64,000 bases of DNA from positions 56,153,732 through 56,217,731 of the forward strand of contig NC_071668.1 in the NCBI RefSeq assembly GCF_028554725.1. The letters run 5' to 3'. Below the pieces are notes generated by a model that was given only the letters and a program-made list of their open reading frames with translations, made no database searches and had not been told where the DNA came from. Position numbers and translations under genes: made by a program. Every line of letters begins with the position of its first letter. Positions within the stretch are counted from its first letter, which is position 1. Shown in pieces: positions 9,565 to 22,554 of the stretch. Source of the stretch: Zeugodacus cucurbitae. Taxonomy: Eukaryota; Arthropoda; Insecta; Diptera; Tephritidae.

Positions 9565-10036
9565 ATATGGATTTCCTAGAATTCGTTATATGAGTAAACT
9601 ACTCTTTCACGTAAGTGAGTTTGGGACTATAGCCGGAGTAAAATTTCAGTTTTTATCCGGAGGCAAATTTGCACAGTCTCTTCATCACAGCCATCAGCTG
9701 TTCAACAGTTAAGCTCTTATTTCGCTATTTCGCATTTAAAATATATGTATTTCTTTAATTGATATTATCTTTTATATGTATCTGCAAGTTTGCAGATACA
9801 ATATCTAATCCTATTTCTCATAATACCGCGCATAGTGACTCACAAAACGTAGTAGATACTATTTAACACTCTAATGTACTGGCTTATTTTAGATACTTAG
9901 ATGCTTTTTTTTGCTTACATCTACCTTCGTATTCCGATACTTGTGCAATGAGACTTTCTAAAAAAAAAAAAATAAAAAACAACAACAACTAGGAAAGTAT
10001 TTAAAAACTTTGACAAAAAGGTAAAAAAGTTGTTGG

Positions 10037-10164
10037 GAGCCAACAACACGCGGTGTTCCCAAGCGGTCCCCCATCTAAGTACTAACCGCGCCCGCTATCC
10101 CGACGCTGCTTAATTTCGGTGATCGGACGAGAACCGATGTATTCAGCGTGGTATGGTCGTTGGC
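10037..10164 (-). rRNA. 5S rRNA copy 17 (128-nt insertion form)
   Basis: Insertion form with the short downstream spacer type seen at copies 7, 13 and 19. Twin of copy 19 at offset 1,217. Confidence 0.97.
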
Positions 10165-10661
10165 ATATGGATTTCCTAGAATTCGTTATATGAGTAAACT
10201 ACTCTTTCACGTAAGTGAGATTGGGACTATAGCCGGAGTAAAATTTCAGTTTTTATCCGGAGGCAAATTTGCACAGTCTCTTCATCACAGCCATCAGCTG
10301 TTCAACAGTTAAGCTCTTATTTCGCTATTTCGCATTTAAAATATATGTATTTCTTTAATTGATATTATCTTTTAAATGTATCTGCAAGTTTGCAGATACA
10401 ATATCTAATCCTATTTCTCATAATACCGCGCATAGTGACTCACAAAACGTAGTAGATACTATTTAACACTCTAATGTACTGGCTTATTTTAGATACTTAG
10501 ATGCTTTTTTTTGCTTACTATCTACCTTCGTATTCCGATACTTGTGCAATGTTGAGTATACTGCCCAAAAAAAATGAGACTTTCTGAAAAAAAAAAAAAA
10601 ACAACAACAACAACTAGGAAAGTATTTAAAAACTTTGACAAAAAGGTAAAAAAGTTGTTGG

Positions 10662-10781
10662 GAGCCAACAACACGCGGTGTTCCCAAGCGGTCCCCCATC
10701 TAAGTACTAACCGCGCCCGACGCTGCTTAATTTCGGTGATCGGACGAGAACCGATGTATTCAGCGTGGTATGGTCGTTGGC
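10662..10781 (-). rRNA. 5S rRNA copy 18 (120-nt form, consensus)
   Basis: Normal 120-nt gene with no substitution seen. The downstream tract reads A-run then ACAACAACAACAAC (an extra CAA triplet replacing TAAAAA), shared only with copy 20. Copy 20 has the insertion, so the two differ by an exchange within the gene. Confidence 0.97.
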
Positions 10782-11253
10782 ATATGGATTTCCTAGAATT
10801 CGTTATATGAGTAAACTACTCTTTCACGTAAGTGAGTTTGGGACTATAGCCGGAGTAAAATTTCAGTTTTTATCCGGAGGCAAATTTGCACAGTCTCTTC
10901 ATCACAGCCATCAGCTGTTCAACAGTTAAGCTCTTATTTCGCTATTTCGCATTTAAAATATATGTATTTCTTTAATTGATATTATCTTTTATATGTATCT
11001 GCAAGTTTGCAGATACAATATCTAATCCTATTTCTCATAATACCGCGCATAGTGACTCACAAAACGTAGTAGATACTATTTAACACTCTAATGTACTGGC
11101 TTATTTTAGATACTTAGATGCTTTTTTTTGCTTACATCTACCTTCGTATTCCGATACTTGTGCAATGAGACTTTCTAAAAAAAAAAAAATAAAAAACAAC
11201 AACAACTAGGAAAGTATTTAAAAACTTTGACAAAAAGGTAAAAAAGTTGTTGG

Positions 11254-11381
11254 GAGCCAACAACACGCGGTGTTCCCAAGCGGTCCCCCATCTAAGTACT
11301 AACCGCGCCCGCTATCCCGACGCTGCTTAATTTCGGTGATCGGACGAGAACCGATGTATTCAGCGTGGTATGGTCGTTGGC
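11254..11381 (-). rRNA. 5S rRNA copy 19 (128-nt insertion form)
   Basis: Insertion form; twin of copy 17. Confidence 0.97.
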
Positions 11382-11877
11382 ATATGGATTTCCTAGAATT
11401 CGTTATATGAGTAAACTACTCTTTCACGTAAGTGAGATTGGGACTATAGCCGGAGTAAAATTTCAGTTTTTATCCGGAGGCAAATTTGCACAGTCTCTTC
11501 ATCACAGCCATCAGCTGTTCAACAGTTAAGCTCTTATTTCGCTATTTCGCATTTAAAATATATGTATTTCTTTAATTGATATTATCTTTTAAATGTATCT
11601 GCAAGTTTGCAGATACAATATCTAATCCTATTTCTCATAATACCGCGCATAGTGACTCACAAAACGTAGTAGATACTATTTAACACTCTAATGTACTGGC
11701 TTATTTTAGATACTTAGATGCTTTTTTTTGCTTACTATCTACCTTCGTATTCCGATACTTGTGCAATGTTGAGTATACTGCCCAAAAAAAATGAGACTTT
11801 CTGAAAAAAAAAAAAAACAACAACAACAACTAGGAAAGTATTTAAAAACTTTGACAAAAAGGTAAAAAAGTTGTTGG

Positions 11878-12005
11878 GAGCCAACAACACGCGGTGTTCC
11901 CAAGCGGTCCCCCATCTAAGTACTAACCGCGCCCGCTATCCCGACGCTGCTTAATTTCGGTGATCGGACGAGAACCGATGTATTCAGCGTGGTATGGTCG
12001 TTGGC
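11878..12005 (-). rRNA. 5S rRNA copy 20 (128-nt insertion form)
   Basis: Insertion form. The downstream flank matches copy 18, but the gene carries the insertion. Last copy with the GAGTTTGGG upstream allele. Confidence 0.97.
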
Positions 12006-12506
12006 ATATGGATTTCCTAGAATTCGTTATATGAGTAAACTACTCTTTCACGTAAGTGAGTTTGGGACTATAGCCGGAGTAAAATTTCAGTTTTTATCCG
12101 GAGGCAAATTTGCACAGTCTCTTCATCACAGCCATCAGCTGTTCAACAGTTAAGCTCTTATTTCGCTATTTCGCATTTAAAATATATGTATTTCTTTAAT
12201 TGATATTATCTTTTAAATGTATCTGCAAGTTTGCAGATACAATATCTAATCCTATTTCCCATAATACCGCGCATAAGTGACTCACAAAACGTATTAGATA
12301 CTATTTAACACTCTAATGTACTGGCTTATTTTAGATACTTAGATACTTTTTTTTGCTTACTATCTACCTTCGTATTCCGATACTTGTGCAATGTTGTGTA
12401 TACTGCCCAAAAAAAAAAATGAGACTTTCTGAAAATAAAAAATAAAAAACAACAACAACTAGGAAAGTATTTAAAAACTTTGACAAAAAGGTAAAAAAGT
12501 TGTTGG

Positions 12507-12634
12507 GAGCCAACAACACGCGGTGTTCCCAAGCGGTCCCCCATCTAAGTACTAACCGCGTCCGCTATCCCGACGCTGCTTAATTTCGGTGATCGGACGA
12601 GAACCGATGTATTCAGCGTGGTATGGTCGTTGGC
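12507..12634 (-). rRNA. 5S rRNA copy 21 (128-nt insertion form, private SNP)
   Basis: Insertion form with one private change (+ strand C to T at 12561, sense G to A) within the extra GCGGG. Confidence 0.96.
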
Positions 12635-13135
12635 ATATGGATTTCCTAGAATTCGTTATATGAGTAAACTACTCTTTCACGTAAGTGAGATTGGGACTAT
12701 AGCCGGAGTAAAATTTCAGTTTTTATCCGGAGGCAAATTTGCACAGTCTCTTCATCACAGCCATCAGCTGTTCAACAGTTAAGCTCTTATTTCGCTATTT
12801 CGCATTTAAAATATATGTATTTCTTTAATTGATATTATCTTTTAAATGTATCTGCAAGTTTGCAGATACAATATCTAATTCTATTTCCCATAATACCGCG
12901 CATAAGTGACTCACAAAACGTAGTAGATACTATTTAACACTCTAATGTACTGGCTTATTTTAGATACTTAGATACTTTTTTTTGCTTACTATCTACCTTC
13001 GTATTCCGATACTTGTGCAATGTTGTGTATACTGCCCAAAAAAAAAAATGAGACTTTCTGAAAATAAAAAATAAAAAACAACAACAACTAGGAAAGTATT
13101 TAAAAACTTTGACAAAAAGGTAAAAAAGTTGTTGG

Positions 13136-13263
13136 GAGCCAACAACACGCGGTGTTCCCAAGCGGTCCCCCATCTAAGTACTAACCGCGCCCGCTATCCC
13201 GACGCTGCTTAATTTCGGTGATCGGACGAGAACCGATGTATTCAGCGTGGTATGGTCGTTGGC
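13136..13263 (-). rRNA. 5S rRNA copy 22 (128-nt insertion form)
   Basis: Insertion form. The upstream spacer has the GCTGGTCAAC allele. Next gene 630 bp away. Confidence 0.97.
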
Positions 13264-13765
13264 ATATGGATTTCCTAGAATTCGTTATATGAGTAAACTA
13301 CTCTTTCACGTAAGTGAGATTGGGACTATAGCCGGAGTAAAATTTCAGTTTTTATCCGGAGGCAAATTTGCACAGTCTCTTCATCACAGCCATCAGCTGG
13401 TCAACAGTTAAGCTCTTATTTCGCTATTTCGCATTTAAAATATATGTATTTCTTTAATTGATATTATCTTTTAAATGTATCTGCAAGTTTGCAGATACAA
13501 TATCTAATCCTATTTTTCATAATACCGCGCATAGTGACTCACAAAACGTATTAGATACTATTTAACACTCTAATGTACTGGCTTATTTTAGATACTTAGA
13601 TACTTTTTTTTGCTTACTATCTACCTTCGTATTCCGATACTTGTGCAATGTTGTGTATACTGCCCAAAAAAAAAATGAGACTTTCTGAAAAAAAAAAAAA
13701 ATAAAAAACAACAACAACTAGGAAAGTATTTAAAAACTTTGACAAAAAGGTAAAAAAGTTGTTGG

Positions 13766-13893
13766 GAGCCAATAACACGCGGTGTTCCCAAGCGGTCCCC
13801 CATCTAAGTACTAACCGCGCCCGCTATCCCGACGCTGCTTAATTTCGGTGATCGGACGAGAACCGATGTATTCAGCGTGGTATGGTCGTTGGC
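13766..13893 (-). rRNA. 5S rRNA copy 23 (128-nt insertion form, G113A)
   Basis: Insertion form with G113A (canonical numbering; + strand T at 13773), which breaks one pair of helix I and of the 3' hairpin. Shared only with copy 30, 4,396 bp away. Confidence 0.96.
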
Positions 13894-14393
13894 ATATGGA
13901 TTTCCTAGAATTCGTTATATGAGTAAACTACTCTTTCACGTAAGTGAGATTGGGACTATAGCCGGAGTAAAATTTCAGTTTTTATCCGGAGGCAAATTTG
14001 CACAGTCTCTTCATCACAGCCATCAGCTGTTCAACAGTTAAGCTCTTATTTCGCTATTTCGCATTTAAAATATATGTATTTCTTTAATTGATATTATCTT
14101 TTAAATGTATCTGCAAGTTTGCAGATACAATATCTAATCCTATTTCTCATAATACCGCGCATAGTGACTCACAAAACGTATTAGATACTATTTAACACTC
14201 TAATGTACTGGCTTATTTTAGATACTTAGATACTTTTTTTTGCTTACTATCTACCTTCGTATTCCGATACTTGTGCAATGTTGTGTATACTGCCCAAAAA
14301 AAAAAATGAGACTTTCTGAAAAAAAAAAATAAAAAACAACAACAACTAGGAAAGTATTTAAAAACTTTGACAAAAAGGTAAAAAAGTTGTTGG

Positions 14394-14521
14394 GAGCCAA
14401 CAACACGCGGTGTTCCCAAGCGGTCCCCCATCTAAGTACTAACCGCGCCCGCTATCCCGACGCTGCTTAATTTCGGTGATCGGACGAGAACCGATGTATT
14501 CAGCGTGGTATGGTCGTTGGC
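14394..14521 (-). rRNA. 5S rRNA copy 24 (128-nt insertion form)
   Basis: Insertion form. The upstream spacer has a one-base deletion (CAGTTTTATCC, four T instead of five) shared only with copy 31. Confidence 0.97.
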
Positions 14522-15023
14522 ATATGGATTTCCTAGAATTCGTTATATGAGTAAACTACTCTTTCACGTAAGTGAGATTGGGACTATAGCCGGAGTAAAA
14601 TTTCAGTTTTATCCGGAGGCAAATTTGCACAGTCTCTTCATCACAGCCATCAGCTGGTCAACAGTTAAGCTCTTATTTCGCTATTTCGCATTTAAAATAT
14701 ATGTATTTCTTTAATTGATATTATCTTTTAAATGTATCTGCAAGTTTGCAGATACAATATCTAATCCTATTTTTCATAATACCGCGCATAGTGACCCACA
14801 AAACGTATTAGATACTATTTAACACTCTAATGTACTGGCTTATTTTAGATACTTAGATACTTTTTTTTGCTTACTATCTACCTTCGTATTCCGATACTTG
14901 TGCAATGTTGTGTATACTGCCAAAAAAAACAAAATGAGACTTTCTGAAAAAAAAAAAAATAAAAAACAACAACAACTAGGAAAATATTTAAAAACTTTGA
15001 CAAAAAGGTAAAAAAGTTGTTGG

Positions 15024-15151
15024 GAGCCAACAACACGCGGTGTTCCCAAGCGGTCCCCCATCTAAGTACTAACCGCGCCCGCTATCCCGACGCTGCTTAA
15101 TTTCGGTGATCGGACGAGAACCGATGTATTCAGCGTGGTATGGTCGTTGGC
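15024..15151 (-). rRNA. 5S rRNA copy 25 (128-nt insertion form)
   Basis: Insertion form. The downstream spacer has the interrupted run A8-C-A4 also seen at copies 33 and 58, and a private GTGACCCAC variant. Confidence 0.97.
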
Positions 15152-15650
15152 ATATGGATTTCCTAGAATTCGTTATATGAGTAAACTACTCTTTCACGTA
15201 AGTGAGATTGGGACTATAGCCGGAGTAAAATTTCAGTTTTTATCCGGAGGCAAATTTGCACAGTCTCTTCATCACAGCCATCAGCTGGTCAACAGTTAAG
15301 CTCTTATTTCGCTATTTCGCATTTAAAATATATGTATTTCTTTAATTGATATTATCTTTTAAATGTATCTGCAAGTTTGCAGATACAATATCTAATCCTA
15401 TTTCTCATAATACCGCGCATAGTGACTCACAAAACGTATTAGATACTATTTAACACTCTAATGTACTGGCTTATTTTAGATACTTAGATACTTTTTTTTG
15501 CTTACTATCTACCTTCGTATTCCGATACTTGTGCAATGTTGTGTATACTGCCAAAAAAAAAAATGAGACTTTCTGAAAAAAAAAAATAAAAAACAACAAC
15601 AACTAGGAAAGTATTTAAAAACTTTGACAAAAAGGTAAAAAAGTTGTTGG

Positions 15651-15778
15651 GAGCCAACAACACGCGGTGTTCCCAAGCGGTCCCCCATCTAAGTACTAAC
15701 CGCGCCCGCTATCCCGACGCTGCTTAATTTCGGTGATCGGACGAGAACCGATGTATTCAGCGTGGTATGGTCGTTGGC
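15651..15778 (-). rRNA. 5S rRNA copy 26 (128-nt insertion form)
   Basis: Insertion form, no other change seen. Spacing 629 bp to copy 27. Confidence 0.97.
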
Positions 15779-16279
15779 ATATGGATTTCCTAGAATTCGT
15801 TATATGAGTAAACTACTCTTTCACGTAAGTGAGATTGGGACTATAGCCGGAGTAAAATTTCAGTTTTTATCCGGAGGCAAATTTGCACAGTCTCTTCATC
15901 ACAGCCATCAGCTGTTCAACAGTTAAGCTCTTATTTCGCTATTTCGCATTTAAAATATATGTATTTCTTTAATTGATATTATCTTTTAAATGTATCTGCA
16001 AGTTTGCAGATACAATATCTAATCCTATTTCTCATAATACCGCGCATAGTGACTCACAAAACGTATTAGATACTATTTAACACTCTAATGTACTGGCTTA
16101 TTTTAGATACTTAGATACTTTTTTTTGCTTACTATCTACCTTCGTATTCCGATACTTGTGCAATGTTGTGTATACTGCCCAAAAAAAAAAATGAGACTTT
16201 CTGAAAAAAAAAAAATAAAAAACAACAACAACTAGGAAAGTATTTAAAAACTTTGACAAAAAGGTAAAAAAGTTGTTGG

Positions 16280-16407
16280 GAGCCAACAACACGCGGTGTT
16301 CCCAAGCGGTCCCCCATCTAAGTACTAACCGCGCCCGCTATCCCGACGCTGCTTAATTTCGGTGATCGGACGAGAACCGATGTATTCAGCGTGGTATGGT
16401 CGTTGGC
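16280..16407 (-). rRNA. 5S rRNA copy 27 (128-nt insertion form)
   Basis: Insertion form, no other change seen. Spacing 627 bp to copy 28. Confidence 0.97.
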
Positions 16408-16906
16408 ATATGGATTTCCTAGAATTCGTTATATGAGTAAACTACTCTTTCACGTAAGTGAGATTGGGACTATAGCCGGAGTAAAATTTCAGTTTTTATC
16501 CGGAGGCAAATTTGCACAGTCTCTTCATCACAGCCATCAGCTGTTCAACAGTTAAGCTCTTATTTCGCTATTTCGCATTTAAAATATATGTATTTCTTTA
16601 ATTGATATTATCTTTTAAATGTATCTGCAAGTTTGCAGATACAATATCTAATCCTATTTCTCATAATACCGCGCATAGTGACTCACAAAACGTATTAGAT
16701 ACTATTTAACACTCTAATGTACTGGCTTATTTTAGATACTTAGATACTTTTTTTTGCTTACTATCTACCTTCGTATTCCGATACTTGTGCAATGTTGTGT
16801 ATACTGCCAAAAAAAAAAATGAGACTTTCTGAAAATAAAAAATAAAAAACAACAACAACTAGGAAAGTATTTAAAAACTTTGACAAAAAGGTAAAAAAGT
16901 TGTTGG

Positions 16907-17034
16907 GAGCCAACAACACGCGGTGTTCCCAAGCGGTCCCCCATCTAAGTACTAACCGCGCCCGCTATCCCGACGCTGCTTAATTTCGGTGATCGGACGA
17001 GAACCGATGTATTCAGCGTGGTATGGTCGTTGGC
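16907..17034 (-). rRNA. 5S rRNA copy 28 (128-nt insertion form)
   Basis: Insertion form. The downstream tract has the GAAAATAAAAAATAAAAAAC allele that dominates the right half of the window. Confidence 0.97.
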
Positions 17035-17534
17035 ATATGGATTTCCTAGAATTCGTTATATGAGTAAACTACTCTTTCACGTAAGTGAGATTGGGACTAT
17101 AGCCGGAGTAAAATTTCAGTTTTTATCCGGAGGCAAATTTGCACAGTCTCTTCATCACAGCCATCAGCTGGTCAACAGTTAAGCTCTTATTTCGCTATTT
17201 CGCATTTAAAATATATGTATTTCTTTAATTGATATTATCTTTTAAATGTATCTGCAAGTTTGCAGATACAATATCTAATCCTATTTCTCATAATACCGCG
17301 CATAGTGACTCACAAAACGTATTAGATACTATTTAACACTCTAATGTACTGGCTTATTTTAGATACTTAGATACTTTTTTTTGCTTACTATCTACCTTCG
17401 TATTCCGATACTTGTGCAATGTTGTGTATACTGCCCAAAAAAAAAAATGAGACTTTCTGAAAATAAAAAATAAAAAACAACAACAACTAGGAAAGTATTT
17501 AAAAACTTTGACAAAAAGGTAAAAAAGTTGTTGG

Positions 17535-17662
17535 GAGCCAACAACACGCGGTGTTCCCAAGCGGTCCCCCATCTAAGTACTAACCGCGCCCGCTATCCCG
17601 ACGCTGCTTAATTTCGGTGATCGGACGAGAACCGATGTATTCAGCGTGGTATGGTCGTTGGC
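17535..17662 (-). rRNA. 5S rRNA copy 29 (128-nt insertion form)
   Basis: Insertion form, no other change seen. Upstream spacer with the GCTGGTCAAC allele and TATTTTTCAT. Confidence 0.97.
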
Positions 17663-18161
17663 ATATGGATTTCCTAGAATTCGTTATATGAGTAAACTAC
17701 TCTTTCACGTAAGTGAGATTGGGACTATAGCCGGAGTAAAATTTCAGTTTTTATCCGGAGGCAAATTTGCACAGTCTCTTCATCACAGCCATCAGCTGGT
17801 CAACAGTTAAGCTCTTATTTCGCTATTTCGCATTTAAAATATATGTATTTCTTTAATTGATATTATCTTTTAAATGTATCTGCAAGTTTGCAGATACAAT
17901 ATCTAATCCTATTTTTCATAATACCGCGCATAGTGACTCACAAAACGTATTAGATACTATTTAACACTCTAATGTACTGGCTTATTTTAGATACTTAGAT
18001 ACTTTTTTTTGCTTACTATCTACCTTCGTATTCCGATACTTGTGCAATGTTGTGTATACTGCCCAAAAAAAAATGAGACTTTCTGAAAAAAAAAAAATAA
18101 AAAACAACAACAACTAGGAAAGTATTTAAAAACTTTGACAAAAAGGTAAAAAAGTTGTTGG

Positions 18162-18289
18162 GAGCCAATAACACGCGGTGTTCCCAAGCGGTCCCCCATC
18201 TAAGTACTAACCGCGCCCGCTATCCCGACGCTGCTTAATTTCGGTGATCGGACGAGAACCGATGTATTCAGCGTGGTATGGTCGTTGGC
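18162..18289 (-). rRNA. 5S rRNA copy 30 (128-nt insertion form, G113A)
   Basis: Insertion form with the G113A change of copy 23. Copies 23-24 and 30-31 form a two-unit pair at offset 4,396. Confidence 0.96.
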
Positions 18290-18789
18290 ATATGGATTTC
18301 CTAGAATTCGTTATATGAGTAAACTACTCTTTCACGTAAGTGAGATTGGGACTATAGCCGGAGTAAAATTTCAGTTTTTATCCGGAGGCAAATTTGCACA
18401 GTCTCTTCATCACAGCCATCAGCTGTTCAACAGTTAAGCTCTTATTTCGCTATTTCGCATTTAAAATATATGTATTTCTTTAATTGATATTATCTTTTAT
18501 ATGTATCTGCAAGTTTGCAGATACAATATCTAATCCTATTTCTCATAATACCGCGCATAGTGACTCACAAAACGTATTAGATACTATTTAACACTCTAAT
18601 GTACTGGCTTATTTTAGATACTTAGATACTTTTTTTTGCTTACTATCTACCTTCGTATTCCGATACTTGTGCAATGTTGTGTATACTGCCCAAAAAAAAA
18701 AATGAGACTTTCTGAAAAAAAAAAATAAAAAACAACAACAACTAGGAAAGTATTTAAAAACTTTGACAAAAAGGTAAAAAAGTTGTTGG

Positions 18790-18917
18790 GAGCCAACAAC
18801 ACGCGGTGTTCCCAAGCGGTCCCCCATCTAAGTACTAACCGCGCCCGCTATCCCGACGCTGCTTAATTTCGGTGATCGGACGAGAACCGATGTATTCAGC
18901 GTGGTATGGTCGTTGGC
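18790..18917 (-). rRNA. 5S rRNA copy 31 (128-nt insertion form)
   Basis: Insertion form. Upstream spacer with the same one-T deletion as copy 24. Confidence 0.97.
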
Positions 18918-19414
18918 ATATGGATTTCCTAGAATTCGTTATATGAGTAAACTACTCTTTCACGTAAGTGAGATTGGGACTATAGCCGGAGTAAAATTTC
19001 AGTTTTATCCGGAGGCAAATTTGCACAGTCTCTTCATCACAGCCATCAGCTGGTCAACAGTTAAGCTCTTATTTCGCTATTTCGCATTTAAAATATATGT
19101 ATTTCTTTAATTGATATTATCTTTTAAATGTATCTGCAAGTTTGCAGATACAATATCTAATCCTATTTTTCATAATACCGCGCATAGTGACTCACAAAAC
19201 GTATTAGATACTATTTAACACTCTAATGTACTGGCTTATTTTAGATACTTAGATACTTTTTTTTGCTTACTATCTACCTTCGTATTCCGATACTTGTGCA
19301 ATGTTGTGTATACTGCCCAAAAAAAAAATGAGACTTTCTGAAAAAAAAAATAAAAAACAACAACAACTAGGAAAGTATTTAAAAACTTTGACAAAAAGGT
19401 AAAAAAGTTGTTGG

Positions 19415-19542
19415 GAGCCAACAACACGCGGTGTTCCCAAGCGGTCCCCCATCTAAGTACTAACCGCGCCCGCTATCCCGACGCTGCTTAATTTCGGTGA
19501 TCGGACGAGAACCGATGTATTCAGCGTGGTATGGTCGTTGGC
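19415..19542 (-). rRNA. 5S rRNA copy 32 (128-nt insertion form)
   Basis: Insertion form, no other change seen. Spacing 631 bp to copy 33. Confidence 0.97.
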
Positions 19543-20045
19543 ATATGGATTTCCTAGAATTCGTTATATGAGTAAACTACTCTTTCACGTAAGTGAGATT
19601 GGGACTATAGCCGGAGTAAAATTTCAGTTTTTATCCGGAGGCAAATTTGCACAGTCTCTTCATCACAGCCATCAGCTGTTCAACAGTTAAGCTCTTATTT
19701 CGCTATTTCGCATTTAAAATATATGTATTTCTTTAATTGATATTATCTTTTAAATGTATCTGCAAGTTTGCAGATACAATATCTAATCCTATTTCCCATA
19801 ATACCGCGCATAAGTGACTCACAAAACGTAGTAGATACTATTTAACACTCTAATGTACTGGCTTATTTTAGATACTTAGATACTTTTTTTTTGCTTACTA
19901 TCTACCTTCGTATTCCGATACTTGTGCAATGTTGTGTATACTGCCAAAAAAAACAAAATGAGACTTTCTGAAAAAAAAAAATAAAAAACAACAACAACTA
20001 GGAAAGTATTTAAAAACTTTGACAAAAAGGTAAAAAAGTTGTTGG

Positions 20046-20173
20046 GAGCCAACAACACGCGGTGTTCCCAAGCGGTCCCCCATCTAAGTACTAACCGCGC
20101 CCGCTATCCCGACGCTGCTTAATTTCGGTGATCGGACGAGAACCGATGTATTCAGCGTGGTATGGTCGTTGGC
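20046..20173 (-). rRNA. 5S rRNA copy 33 (128-nt insertion form)
   Basis: Insertion form. Downstream spacer with the interrupted A-run (A8-C-A4) as at copy 25, 5,022 bp to the left. Confidence 0.97.
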
Positions 20174-20672
20174 ATATGGATTTCCTAGAATTCGTTATAT
20201 GAGTAAACTACTCTTTCACGTAAGTGAGATTGGGACTATAGCCGGAGTAAAATTTCAGTTTTTATCCGGAGGCAAATTTGCACAGTCTCTTCATCACAGC
20301 CATCAGCTGGTCAACAGTTAAGCTCTTATTTCGCTATTTCGCATTTAAAATATATGTATTTCTTTAATTGATATTATCTTTTAAATGTATCTGCAAGTTT
20401 GCAGATACAATATCTAATCCTATTTCTCATAATACCGCGCATAGTGACTCACAAAACGTATTAGATACTATTTAACACTCTAATGTACTGGCTTATTTTA
20501 GATACTTAGATACTTTTTTTTGCTTACTATCTACCTTCGTATTCCGATACTTGTGCAATGTTGTGTATACTGCCAAAAAAAAAAATGAGACTTTCTGAAA
20601 AAAAAAAATAAAAAACAACAACAACTAGGAAAGTATTTAAAAACTTTGACAAAAAGGTAAAAAAGTTGTTGG

Positions 20673-20800
20673 GAGCCAACAACACGCGGTGTTCCCAAGC
20701 GGTCCCCCATCTAAGTACTAACCGCGCCCGCTATCCCGACGCTGCTTAATTTCGGTGATCGGACGAGAACCGATGTATTCAGCGTGGTATGGTCGTTGGC
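20673..20800 (-). rRNA. 5S rRNA copy 34 (128-nt insertion form)
   Basis: Insertion form; twin of copy 39. Confidence 0.97.
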
Positions 20801-21301
20801 ATATGGATTTCCTAGAATTCGTTATATGAGTAAACTACTCTTTCACGTAAGTGAGATTGGGACTATAGCCGGAGTAAAATTTCAGTTTTTATCCGGAGGC
20901 AAATTTGCACAGTCTCTTCATCACAGCCATCAGCTGTTCAACAGTTAAGCTCTTATTTCGCTATTTCGCATTTAAAATATATGTATTTCTTTAATTGATA
21001 TTATCTTTTAAATGTATCTGCAAGTTTGCAGATACAATATCTAATCCTATTTCTCATAATACCGCGCATAGTGACTCACAAAACGTATTAGATACTATTT
21101 AACACTCTAATGTACTGGCTTATTTTAGATACTTAGATACTTTTTTTTGCTTACTATCTACCTTCGTATTCCGATACTTGTGCAATGTTGTGTATACTGC
21201 CCAAAAAAAAAAATGAGACTTTCTGAAAAAAAAAAAATAAAAAACAACAACAACTAGGAAAGTATTTAAAAACTTTGACAAAAAGGTAAAAAAGTTGTTG
21301 G

Positions 21302-21429
21302 GAGCCAACAACACGCGGTGTTCCCAAGCGATCCCCCATCTAAGTACTAACCGCGCCCGCTATCCCGACGCTGCTTAATTTCGGTGATCGGACGAGAACC
21401 GATGTATTCAGCGTGGTATGGTCGTTGGC
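21302..21429 (-). rRNA. 5S rRNA copy 35 (128-nt insertion form, private SNP)
   Basis: Insertion form with a private change (+ strand G to A at 21331, sense C to U in the helix IV/V side). Its twin, copy 40, lacks it, so the change arose after the duplication or was lost by conversion. Confidence 0.96.
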
Positions 21430-21927
21430 ATATGGATTTCCTAGAATTCGTTATATGAGTAAACTACTCTTTCACGTAAGTGAGATTGGGACTATAGCCG
21501 GAGTAAAATTTCAGTTTTTATCCGGAGGCAAATTTGCACAGTCTCTTCATCACAGCCATCAGCTGTTCAACAGTTAAGCTCTTATTTCGCTATTTCGCAT
21601 TTAAAATATATGTATTTCTTTAATTGATATTATCTTTTAAATGTATCTGCAAGTTTGCAGATACAATATCTAATCCTATTTCTCATAATACCGCGCACAG
21701 TGACTCACAAAACGTATTAGATACTATTTAACACTCTAATGTACTGGCTTATTTTAGATACTTAGATACTTTTTTTTGCTTACTATCTACCTTCGTATTC
21801 CGATACTTGTGCAATGTTGTGTATACTGCCAAAAAAAAAATGAGACTTTCTGAAAATAAAAAATAAAAAACAACAACAACTAGGAAAGTATTTAAAAACT
21901 TTGACAAAAAGGTAAAAAAGTTGTTGG

Positions 21928-22055
21928 GAGCCAACAACACGCGGTGTTCCCAAGCGGTCCCCCATCTAAGTACTAACCGCGCCCGCTATCCCGACGCTGC
22001 TTAATTTCGGTGATCGGACGAGAACCGATGTATTCAGCGTGGTATGGTCGTTGGC
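21928..22055 (-). rRNA. 5S rRNA copy 36 (128-nt insertion form)
   Basis: Insertion form; twin of copy 41. Downstream spacer carries GCGCACAGTG. Confidence 0.97.
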
Positions 22056-22554
22056 ATATGGATTTCCTAGAATTCGTTATATGAGTAAACTACTCTTTCA
22101 CGTAAGTGAGATTGGGACTATAGCCGGAGTAAAATTTCAGTTTTTATCCGGAGGCAAATTTGCACAGTCTCTTCATCACAGCCATCAGCTGTTCAACAGT
22201 TAAGCTCTTATTTCGCTATTTCGCATTTAAAATATATGTATTTCTTTAATTGATATTATCTTTTAAATGTATCTGCAAGTTTGCAGATACAATATCTAAT
22301 CCTATTTCTCATAATACCGCGCATAGTGACTCACAAAACGTATTAGATACTATTTAACACTCTAATGTACTGGCTTATTTTAGATACTTAGATACTTTTT
22401 TTTGCTTACTATCTACCTTCGTATTCCGATACTTGTGCAATGTTGTGTATACTGCCCAAAAAAAAAATGAGACTTTCTGAAAATAAAAAATAAAAAACAA
22501 CAACAACTAGGAAAGTATTTAAAAACTTTGACAAAAAGGTAAAAAAGTTGTTGG

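Noticed and set aside
14505..14714. 69-codon plus-strand frame, repeated at 18901-19110
   Set aside because: Produced by a one-T deletion in the spacer downstream of the antisense 5S start. It is present in only two twin units.
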